Origin: Thermus sp. JCM 17653
GTDB lineage: Bacteria > Deinococcota > Deinococci > Deinococcales > Thermaceae
Assembly (NCBI GenBank): GCA_001311585.1
Contig: BBBN01000017.1
Location: forward strand, 1 to 13,455
DNA: 13,455 nt
Reading direction: 5' to 3'
Part shown: positions 7,668-13,455 of the stretch, in pieces
Layout: the number at the start of each line of letters is the position of its first letter
How positions within the stretch are numbered: the first letter of the stretch is position 1
Program-made: the position numbers and the translations under genes
Notes under the pieces: model-generated
The model's input: only the letters and a program-made list of their open reading frames with translations
Told to the model about the DNA's origin: nothing
Databases searched by the model: none

Positions 7668-8651
7668 TTACTCGTAGCGGATCCTGGGGTCCACCCAGGC
7701 CAGAAGCAGGTCGGAGACCAGGTTGCCGATCATGAGGAGGACCAGGCTCACGGTGAGGAAACCGGCGATGACGTAAAGGTCCTGGTTGGCGATGGCATCC
7801 AGGAAAAAGGGGGTGATGCCCGGCCAGGCCATGACCACCTCCACGAAGCCCGCCCCGGAGATGAGCCCGGGAAGAAGCCCGCCCAGGGTGGCCACGAAGG
7901 GGATCACGGCGTTGCGGAAGGCGTGCTTGTAGAGGACCACCCTTTGGGAAAGCCCCTTGGCCCGGGCGGTGCGGATGTAGTCCTGGGAGAGGACCTCCAG
8001 CATCTGCCCCCGCATAAGCCGGGAAAGCCCGGCGATGTCGTTGGCCGTGGCCACCAGGACGGGAACCACGGCGTGCCAGGCGATGTCCAAGACTTGCCTA
8101 AGCCGGGGCATCTGCTCAAAACCCGTGGAGGTCATGCCGGAGACCGGGAAGAGGAGGGTGCCTGTGTGGAACTTGATCTGGAGGAGGACGTAGATGCGAT
8201 TAAGGCCAGGAAGAAGCTGGGCACGGAAAGGCCCACGTAGGCCATGAAAGAGAGAACCCGGTCCCCCAGGGAGTACTGGCGCACTGCCCCGTAGACCCCG
8301 ATGGGGATGGCCACCAGGTACAGGAGGAGGGTGGAGGGGATGACGATGACCATGGAGTTCACCACCCGGGGCCAGATGACCTCGAGGACCGGCGCCTGAA
8401 AGGCAAAGGAATAGCCCAGATTGAGGTGAAGGAGGTTGTTCATCCAAAGGAGGTACTGCTCGTAGACGGGCCGGTCCAGGCCGAACTGGGCCCGCAGGCG
8501 GGCGATGGTCTCCGGGGTGATCTTGGGGTCCAGCTCCAGCTGGGTCAGGTAATCCCCGGGGGCCATCTGGATGATGAGGAAGGCCAGGAAGGTGGCCCCA
8601 AAAAAAGGTGGGGATCAGGTAAAGGATGCGCCTGAGGATGTAAGCGGTCAT
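7668..8651 (-). CDS. oppB: Opp/Dpp-type ABC importer permease OppB (insertion plus deletion)
   Basis: Inner-membrane permease forming the channel with OppC. The ATG at 8651 begins MTAYILRRILYLIPTFF. As read, a frame of 327 aa is open throughout, but residues about 18-152 are out of frame. The T-run at 8600-8606 has seven T where six restore PTFFGATFLAFLIIQMAPGD, and one C is missing near 8197 (atcgccatctac). Repaired length is again 327 aa. Seen: N-terminal signature ILRRILYLIPT; LNLGYSFAF; several membrane segments (for example VIVIPSTLLLYLVAIPIG); the EAA loop DYIRTARAKGLSQRVVLYKH followed by FRNAVIP; and the C-terminal DPRIRYE typical of OppB/DppB. It follows oppA by 53 nt containing a strong hairpin and has a weak Shine-Dalgarno (GGAAG). 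oppC starts 6 nt downstream. Confidence 0.93.
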   Translation of the reverse strand: MTAYILRRILYLIPTFFWGHLPGLPHHPDGPRGLPDPAGAGPQDHPGDHRPPAGPVRPGPARLRAVPPLDEQPPSPQSGLFLCLSGAGPRGHLAPGGELHGHRHPLHPPPVPGGHPHRGLRGSAPVLPGGPGSLFHGLRGPFRAQLLPGLNRIYVLLQIKFHTGTLLFPVSGMTSTGFEQMPRLRQVLDIAWHAVVPVLVATANDIAGLSRLMRGQMLEVLSQDYIRTARAKGLSQRVVLYKHAFRNAVIPFVATLGGLLPGLISGAGFVEVVMAWPGITPFFLDAIANQDLYVIAGFLTVSLVLLMIGNLVSDLLLAWVDPRIRYE

Positions 8652-8666
8652 GGCTTCCCAAAGAGG

Positions 8667-8689
8667 CCCCGGGGCCTTGGGCCCCGGGG
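8667..8689 (-). terminator. Intercistronic hairpin between oppA and oppB
   Basis: Perfect 10-bp inverted repeat CCCCGGGGCC (8667-8676) and GGCCCCGGGG (8680-8689), 3-nt loop, about 15 nt after the oppA stop and 15 nt before the oppB start. Only CTCTTT follows, so it is more likely a partial terminator or an mRNA-stabilising 3' end that keeps the binding protein in excess over the membrane parts. Confidence 0.6.
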
Positions 8690-8704
8690 ACCCCCAGCAC
8701 CCGG

Positions 8705-10452
8705 CTACTTCTTAATGAAGGTGAGCTCCACTTCCCGCTGGCCCCAGATAGCGCTGATGATGGCGTCGGGGTGTTCCCCGCCCAGGCGGTTGTTCCAGGC
8801 GGGGTGGTAGTTGGGCCCGGCGATGTAGATGACGGGGAGGAGGCTTGCCTCAATCTCCTGCATCCGGTAGCCGATCTCCACGCGCTTCTTGAAGTCCAGC
8901 TCCGTGCGGCCGCGGGAGTAGAGGGCGTCCAGCTGGGTCTCCCTGGGGTCCAGGCACTGTCCGGACTTGTTCCACATGTGGAGGTTGCCCTTGCAGGGAA
9001 CCACGTTGGCGCCAAAGGGCCAGTCCAGACCGCCGCCGGAGAGGCCGATGATGATGGCGTCAAAGGGCCGGTCGGGGCCGGAGGAAAGGAGCTGGCCCAC
9101 CAGGGTGTTGAAGTCTATGGCCTGGAAGTTGACCTTCACCCCCACCTTCTTGGCCTCGTCCACAATAAGCTTGGCGATCTGCTCCCGCTGGTTATTGCCG
9201 GCGTTGGTGGCCAGGTTGAACTCAAGCCTCCGGCCCTTAGAGTCCACCAGGTAGCCTTCCTTATCCTTCTTGGTGAAGCCGAGCTCGGAAAGGAGCTTCA
9301 CCGCCTGCTTGGGGTCGTACTCGTACTTGGGCACCTTGGGTTGATCCACTGGGTGAGCACGGGGTAGACGCTGGTGTACATGGGGGTGCCCAGGCCCCCG
9401 TAGACGATGTCGATCACCGCCTGGCGGTTCACCAGGTGGCTCATGGCCCGGCGGAACTTGTCCGAGCGGAAGAGGCTTTGCTTAAAGGGATCGGAGGCCT
9501 TGTTCCAGTTGAAGACCATGAACTGGCTGGAGGCCACGGGGGAGGCGTTCACCTTGAGGGTGGCGTCCAGGCGGCCCTGCTGGATGGCCTGGCGGACCTG
9601 GGAGATGTGGTCCACGGTGTTGGGGGTGAAGAGGTCAATGTTCCCCGCCAGGAACTCGGCGAGCTGGGCGTTCACGTCCTTCACGATCTTGATCTCGTAG
9701 CGGTCCAGGTAGGGGAGGGGGTTGCCCGCCTCGTCCTTGTTCCACTCCCCGAAGGCGGGGTTGCGCTTCAGGACCAGGCGCTCCCCGGGGCGGTAGCTCT
9801 CAATGAGCCAGGGCCCGCCCGAGACGATGTTCTCCGGCTTCTCGTTCAGGGTCCACATCTTCTTGATGCCCTCCGCCCCCTCCTTCTGGTAGACGGGGCC
9901 GAAGACATGGGCGGGCCAGGGCACGAAGCTCGCTACGTTGAAGGCCTCGGCGTCCGTCTTGGGGTAGATGAAGCGGAGGGTGTAGTCGTCAAGCTTCTTG
10001 AGGACGATAGGCTTGCCGTCGATGAAGAAGGAATCGTAGCTGTTGGAGCCCACCGCCTTGTCGGTGTGGATGCGCCAGGTGGTGATCCAGTCGTCGGCGG
10101 TGATGGGCTGGCCGTCGGACCACTTCATCCCCTTGCGGATCTTGAAGGTGATCTCCAGCTTGTTGGGGCTCACGGTGAAGGACTCCGCCATGTAGGGGAT
10201 CCAGTCCCCGGTGGTGGGGTCGCGGGTCACGAGGCCGCGCCCTCCGGAGATGAGGTTGGGCACGTTGCCCGCCTCGGCGGTGACGAAGGGGTTGAAGGTG
10301 CGGTAGTCCGAGATCACCGCCGCCCTCAGCGTCCCTCCCCGCTTCACCTCGGAGGGCTTGGCCACCGTCCACTTCTGCGGCCAGACGAAGGTCTGGGCGC
10401 TGGCCGCCCCCAAAAGGGCCGCAAGACCAAAAACCAACAGGGCTTTTCTCAT
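8705..10452 (-). CDS. oppA: Opp-type ABC importer extracellular solute-binding protein OppA (one frameshift)
   Basis: Family 5 solute-binding protein that captures substrate outside the membrane and delivers it to OppB-OppC. The ATG at 10452 is chosen because AGGAGG lies 7 nt upstream and it starts a good signal peptide (MRKALLVFGLAALLGAASAQ, probable cleavage after the SAQ region; no lipobox Cys). The upstream 47 in-frame codons are not coding. One C is missing near 9340 (aac ccc aag gtg), splitting the gene; repaired length is 582 aa. Seen: RGGTLRAAVISDYRTFNPF; KIRKGMKWSDGQPITADDW, the classic family 5 motif; YLDRYEIKIV; FRRAMSHLVNR; and a C-terminal half with PCKGNLHMW and KSGQC, possibly a disulfide. 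First gene of oppABCDF. Substrate is not decidable: oligopeptides by name, but related thermophile systems bind oligosaccharides. Confidence 0.92.
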
Positions 10453-10459
10453 AGATGCG

Positions 10460-10465
10460 CCTCCT
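10460..10465 (-). promoter_or_regulatory. Shine-Dalgarno of oppA
   Basis: AGGAGG, 7 nt before the ATG at 10452. It decides the start over the longer open frame reaching 10593 and predicts strong translation of the binding protein. Confidence 0.75.
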
Positions 10466-10485
10466 CTTAAGCTCCTACGCGGGTA

Positions 10486-10515
10486 AGGGTACCTGTCTTC
10501 CCAGGAGCTTGTCAA
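10486..10515 (-). promoter_or_regulatory. Promoter of the oppABCDF operon
   Basis: Consensus -35 TTGACA at 10510-10515 and -10 TACCCT at 10486-10491 (TAnnnT), spacer 18 nt. The predicted start near 10478 gives a leader of roughly 26 nt carrying the Shine-Dalgarno. Confidence 0.65.
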
Positions 10516-10519
10516 GGAG

Positions 10520-10548
10520 TTGACCCAGAAAGCCTCCCGTGGGAAAAT
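10520..10548 (+). promoter_or_regulatory. Promoter of the MDR oxidoreductase gene
   Basis: -35 TTGACC at 10520-10525 and -10 GAAAAT at 10543-10548 with a 17-nt spacer. Its -35 lies only 4 bp from the oppA -35 on the other strand. AAGGAGG (10558-10564) is 4 nt before the ATG. Confidence 0.55.
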
Positions 10549-10568
10549 CCCTGGCATAAGGAGGCGCC

Positions 10569-11600
10569 ATGAAAGCCGTGGTGATGGAAGCAAGAGGCGG
10601 CCCCGAGGTCCTAAAGCCGGCCGAGGTGCCCACCCCGGAACCCGGCCCCAAAGAGGTGCGCATCCGGGTCAAGGCCGCCGCCCTCAACCACCTGGACGTG
10701 TGGGTGCGAAAAGGGGTGGCGAGCCCAAAGCTCCCCCTGCCCCATATCCTGGGGGCGGACGCCAGCGGGGTAGTGGACGCCGTGGGGCCGGGGGTGGAGG
10801 CCTTCGCCCCGGGGGACGAGGTGGTGGTGAACCCCGGGCTTTCCTGCGGGCGCTGCGAGCGGTGCCTGGCCGGGGAGGACAACCTCTGCTCCCGCTACGA
10901 GATCCTGGGGGAGCACCGCTTTGGCGCCTACGCCGAATACCTGGTGGTCCCCGAGGCCAACCTCCTGCCCAAGCCCCCAAACCTCTCCTTTGAGGAAGCC
11001 GCCGCCATCCCCCTCACCTTCCTCACTGCCTGGCAGATGGTGGTGGACAAGCTAGGGGTGCGCCCGGGGGACGACGTCTTGGTGATGGCCGCGGGAAGCG
11101 GGGTGAGCGTAGCCGCCATCCAGATCGCCAAGCTCTTCGGGGGAAGGGTCATCGCCACGGCGGGCTCCGAGGAAAAGCTAAGGAAGGCCCGGGAGCTGGG
11201 GGCGGACGAGGTGGTGAACTACACCCACCCCGACTGGCCCAAGGAGGTGCGCCGCCTCACCGGGGGCAAGGGCGCCGACAAGGTGGTGGACCACACCGGG
11301 GCTTTGTACTTTGAAGGGGTCATCCGGGCCACGGCGAACGGAGGCAAAATCGCCATTGCCGGGGCCTCCTCGGGATACGAGGGCACCCTGCCCTTTGCCC
11401 ACGTTTTCTTCCGCCAGCTCTCCATCCTGGGCTCCACCATGGCTTCCAAAAGCCGCCTCTTCCCCATCCTGCGCCTGGTGGAGCAAGGGAAGCTTAAGCC
11501 CGTGGTGGGCCAGGTCCTCCCCCTGGAGGAGGCCGCCGAGGGCCACCGCCTCCTGGAGGAGAGGCGGGTCTTCGGCAAGGTGGTCCTAAGGGTGGGGTGA
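10569..11600 (+). CDS. Zinc-containing MDR family alcohol dehydrogenase / quinone oxidoreductase
   Basis: Medium-chain dehydrogenase/reductase, 343 aa, intact, cytoplasmic and NAD(P)-dependent. Seen: N-terminal GroES-like half (MKAVVMEARG, ALNHLDVW, GADASG); structural-zinc lobe with Cys93, 96, 99 and 107 (CGRCERC, then DNLC); AYAEYLVVP; and Rossmann half with GSGVSV (about 176-181), VIATAGSEEKLRKARELGAD and GGKIAIAG. The catalytic-zinc cysteine of classical alcohol dehydrogenases is replaced by Asn40, so it probably keeps structural zinc but works without catalytic zinc, as quinone oxidoreductases do. It ends FGKVVLRVG. Start supported by AAGGAGG 4 nt upstream. It is transcribed divergently from oppA and has its own promoter. 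The substrate cannot be told from sequence. Confidence 0.9.
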   Translation: MKAVVMEARGGPEVLKPAEVPTPEPGPKEVRIRVKAAALNHLDVWVRKGVASPKLPLPHILGADASGVVDAVGPGVEAFAPGDEVVVNPGLSCGRCERCLAGEDNLCSRYEILGEHRFGAYAEYLVVPEANLLPKPPNLSFEEAAAIPLTFLTAWQMVVDKLGVRPGDDVLVMAAGSGVSVAAIQIAKLFGGRVIATAGSEEKLRKARELGADEVVNYTHPDWPKEVRRLTGGKGADKVVDHTGALYFEGVIRATANGGKIAIAGASSGYEGTLPFAHVFFRQLSILGSTMASKSRLFPILRLVEQGKLKPVVGQVLPLEEAAEGHRLLEERRVFGKVVLRVG

Positions 11601-11603
11601 AGG

Positions 11604-11618
11604 CGGCCCCCGGGGCCG
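11604..11618 (+). terminator. Possible hairpin after the MDR gene
   Basis: CGGCCCC and GGGGCCG flank a single C just after the stop codon; a realistic fold has five pairs with a 5-nt loop. Only GGTTTG follows, so termination is uncertain and read-through into the next gene is possible. Confidence 0.3.
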
Positions 11619-11670
11619 TGAGGTTTGTCCCTTCAAAAGACCCCGTTCCCTTTGGCCGGGATGGGGCCTT

Positions 11671-11685
11671 TAGAATGCAGGGAGG
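11671..11685 (+). promoter_or_regulatory. -10 box and Shine-Dalgarno of the ferredoxin-NADP reductase gene
   Basis: TAGAAT (11671-11676) is a good -10; no convincing -35 lies 16-18 nt upstream. GGGAGG (11680-11685) is 6 nt before the ATG at 11692. The predicted leader is very short, so the Shine-Dalgarno may sit at the extreme 5' end or transcription may also come from upstream. Confidence 0.45.
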
Positions 11686-11691
11686 ACGGCC

Positions 11692-12698
11692 ATGGAGCAC
11701 ACGGACGTGATCATCATCGGCGCTGGGCCTGCGGGGCTTTTCGCAGGCTTCTACGTGGGCATGCGGGGGCTTTCCTTCCGCTTCCTGGACCCCTTGCCCG
11801 AGCCCGGGGGGCAGTTATCGGCCCTCTACCCGGAAAAGTACATCTACGACGTGGCGGGCTTCCCCAAGGTCTACGCCAAGGACCTGGTGAAGGGCCTGGT
11901 GGAGCAGGTGGCCCCCTTTCACCCCATCTACAGCCTCGGGGAACGGGCCGAGACCCTGGAGAAGGAGGGGGACCTCTTCAAGGTCACCACCTCCCAGGGG
12001 AACACCTACACCGCCAAGGCGGTGATCATCGCCGCCGGGGTGGGGGCCTTTGAGCCCCGGCGTCTAGGGGCCCGGGGGAGAGGGAGCTGGAGGGTAAGGG
12101 CGTTTACTACGCCGTGAGGAGCAAGGCCGAGTTCCAGGGGAAGCGGGTCCTCATCGTGGGCGGGGGGGATAGCGCCGTGGACTGGGCCTTAAACCTCCTG
12201 GGCACCGCCCAGGAGATCACCCTGATCCACCGCAGGCCCCAGTTCCGGGCCCACGAGGCGAGCGTCAAGGAGCTCATGAAAGCCCACGAGGAAGGACGCC
12301 TTAAGGTCCTCACCCCCTACGAGGTCCGGCGCATAGAAGGGGAGACCTGGGTGAGGAAAGCGGTCATCTTCCAGAACCAAACCCAGGAGGAGGTGGAGCT
12401 GGAGGTGGACGCCGTCTTGATCCTCGCAGGCTACCTCACCAAGCTCGGCCCCCTGGCGGGCTGGGGTTTGGAGCTGGAGAAGAACAAGATCAAGGTGGAC
12501 ACCACCATGGCCACCAACCTCCCCGGGGTCTACGCCTGCGGGGACATCGTGAGCTACCCTGGGAAGCTTCCCCTCATCGTCTTGGGCTTCGGGGAAGCGG
12601 CCATCGCCGCCAACCACGCCGCCGCCTACGCCAACCCCGCCCTGAAGGTGAACCCCGGCCACTCCTCGGAAAAGAGCGAGGAGAAGGCCCCCGCCTAA
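11692..12698 (+). CDS. Ferredoxin-NADP reductase, thioredoxin-reductase-like type (one frameshift)
   Basis: FAD enzyme of the TrxR-like FNR group, moving electrons between NADPH and ferredoxin or flavodoxin in the cytoplasm. One C is missing near 12071 (ggg gcc ccg ggg gag agg); repaired length is 335 aa, equal to the T. thermophilus homologue as I remember it. Seen: FAD-binding GAGPAG (10-15); [24 protein letters not shown]-binding [11 protein letters not shown] (156-166); [10 protein letters not shown]; and C-terminal [20 protein letters not shown]. No redox-active CxxC is present (the only Cys is in ACGD), which excludes a true thioredoxin reductase. The lysine/glutamate-rich tail ([11 protein letters not shown]) is short and probably disordered. 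As read, the frame dies at 12117, 141 codons in. GGGAGG 6 nt upstream supports the start. Confidence 0.94.
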
Positions 12699-12885
12699 GT
12701 GCCCGCACTTTGGTTTGGCGACATGGGATGCCCGAAAGGGGGCTAGGAGAGGGCTTTTTGGGGGCCCCGGTGCCCCGCCTGGGCCTGGGCGAAGACCAAG
12801 GTGCGGGCCAAGAGGCTTGAGAAGGGGCGGTCTTTTCCCTTCCATCCCTGGCGGAAAGGCGAAGGGTTCCCTAAGATAGGGGCAT
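12699..12885. other. Intergenic region, no gene seen
   Basis: These 187 bases lie between the FNR stop and the NYN gene. A T5 run at 12755-12759 follows GGGC that can pair with GCCC about 20 nt earlier, at most a weak terminator. GC-rich short inverted repeats follow. The 3' end holds the promoter of the next gene. I see no small ORF with a supported start and no RNA gene. Confidence 0.5.
12872..12877 (+). promoter_or_regulatory. -10 element of the NYN gene (near-leaderless)
   Basis: TAAGAT (TAnnnT) ends 8 nt before the ATG at 12886, so the transcript should start at or beside the start codon. The -35 region (around 12849-12854, TGGCGG) is poor. Confidence 0.45.
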
Positions 12886-13427
12886 ATGCGGGTTGCCCTT
12901 TTCATTGACGGGTCCTACATGTACCAGGCGGCCAAGCGCCTGGGCTGGAACGTGGACCACCGGCGGGTGATTACCCAGTTCGCCACCCCCGAGCAGCTTT
13001 ACAACGCCTTCTACTACGTGCCCATCACCGACCCTGAAGACGAGCGCCAACAGCGCTTCATTGACGCCCTGGTCTTCATGGGCTACACGGTGCGGAGCCG
13101 CTTGGTGCGGGGGGAGGCCCGCTTTGAGGCCATGATGGCCACGGACCTCCTCACCACCGCCCCCCGTTGGGACCGGGCCATCGTGGCCAGCGGCTCCGGG
13201 GACCTGGTGCACACCTTCCAAGCCTTAAGGCCCTGGGCAAGGAACTCTACCTCCTGGGGCTCCACGAGCTCGCCGACCTGGAACTGCGCAACCAGGCCGA
13301 CCGCTTCCTGAACCTCCCCGAGTGGCGGGAGGTGCTGGAAAGGACCATGGGGGGGCGGCGCACCTACGCCGGGTATCCCCTCGAGGCCACGGTGGAGATG
13401 CCCCCGGCGGGGGAGACCGACGCCTAG
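12886..13427 (+). CDS. NYN domain (LabA/DUF88-type, PIN-like) protein (one frameshift)
   Basis: Predicted PIN-like nuclease-fold protein of the NYN group; many relatives are thought to be metal-dependent RNases, but the substrate here is unknown. It starts MRVALFIDGSYMYQAAKRLG. Seen: Asp8 in FIDGSY; Asp87 in MATDLL; Asp106 in ASGSGDLVHTF, the place of the SGDxDF motif; and Asp139 in NQADRF. These are the acidic residues expected to hold the metal. One A is missing near 13227 (tta aag gcc ctg ggc), which as read diverts the frame to a stop at 13311; repaired length is 180 aa, ending GETDA. After the repair the GKELYLLGLH strand and the closing helix of the fold appear. It is monocistronic as far as visible; function remains open. 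Confidence 0.85.
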
Positions 13428-13455
13428 ACGCCCCGCCCCGGCGGAGGCCCACACC
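13428..13455. other. Window end, nothing callable
   Basis: 28 GC-rich bases after the NYN stop; no gene or clear hairpin can be supported before the edge. Confidence 0.4.

Noticed and set aside
7323..8240. A 305-codon plus-strand open frame opposite oppB/oppC
   Set aside because: Same type of GC-driven shadow; no start signals and no family features.
9436..10470. A 344-codon plus-strand open frame opposite oppA
   Set aside because: It mirrors oppA codons. High GC at third positions leaves the antisense frame free of stops; its composition is Val/Gly/Leu/Pro-rich, it has no domain, and oppA is clearly real.
10453..10593. A 47-residue N-terminal extension of OppA
   Set aside because: It would run through the oppA promoter and Shine-Dalgarno and bury the signal peptide.
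11692..12698. True thioredoxin reductase
   Set aside because: The redox-active CxxC is absent; the only cysteine lies in the FAD-binding ACGD motif.

Overview
The window looks like chromosomal DNA from Thermus (Deinococcota). It is very GC-rich, with third codon positions almost all G or C. The reconstructed proteins match Thermus thermophilus families residue for residue at key sites. Several genes also have a TAnnnT -10 hexamer only 6-8 nt before the start codon and no Shine-Dalgarno, which is the leaderless style of this phylum. It reads as ordinary core and transport genome; I see no phage, transposon, CRISPR array, toxin-antitoxin pair or RNA gene.

Layout. (1) 1-1160, minus: a GH13 alpha-glucosidase, cut by the left edge. 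(2) 1263-4175, minus: a tight four-gene unit acuB - acuC - ttuB - ttuA, i.e. a CBS-CBS-ACT regulator, a class I lysine-deacetylase-like protein, the ubiquitin-like sulfur carrier TtuB and the tRNA 2-thiolation enzyme TtuA. (3) 4246-10452, minus: a five-gene Opp/Dpp-type ABC importer in the order oppA-oppB-oppC-oppD-oppF. A strong hairpin lies between oppA and oppB and a terminator hairpin follows oppF. (4) 10569-11600, plus: a zinc-containing MDR oxidoreductase, divergent from oppA, with the two -35 boxes back to back. (5) 11692-12698, plus: a thioredoxin-reductase-like ferredoxin-NADP reductase. (6) 12886-13427, plus: a NYN/LabA-type (PIN-like) protein. The last 28 bases hold nothing I can call.

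The strongest signal is technical. At least 15 single-base indels (14 deletions, 1 insertion), nearly all in or beside short mononucleotide runs, break nine of the thirteen genes. Restoring them gives full-length proteins with intact motifs and expected lengths (TtuA 321 aa, FNR 335 aa). This fits homopolymer errors in the read or assembly, not gene decay. In three genes (GH13, ttuA, oppB) the indels cancel, so the original frame stays open and hides a long stretch of wrong residues. Only ttuB, acuC, oppF and the oxidoreductase need no repair.

Biologically, the points most worth following are: a lysine-deacetylase-like gene co-transcribed with a ubiquitin-like protein and its lysine-conjugated partner TtuA; an OppC about 145 residues longer than the classical form, with two insertions; a terminator that appears to share DNA with the next operon's promoter; and a CxxC in the CBS linker of AcuB. 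I do not see a wholly new system.
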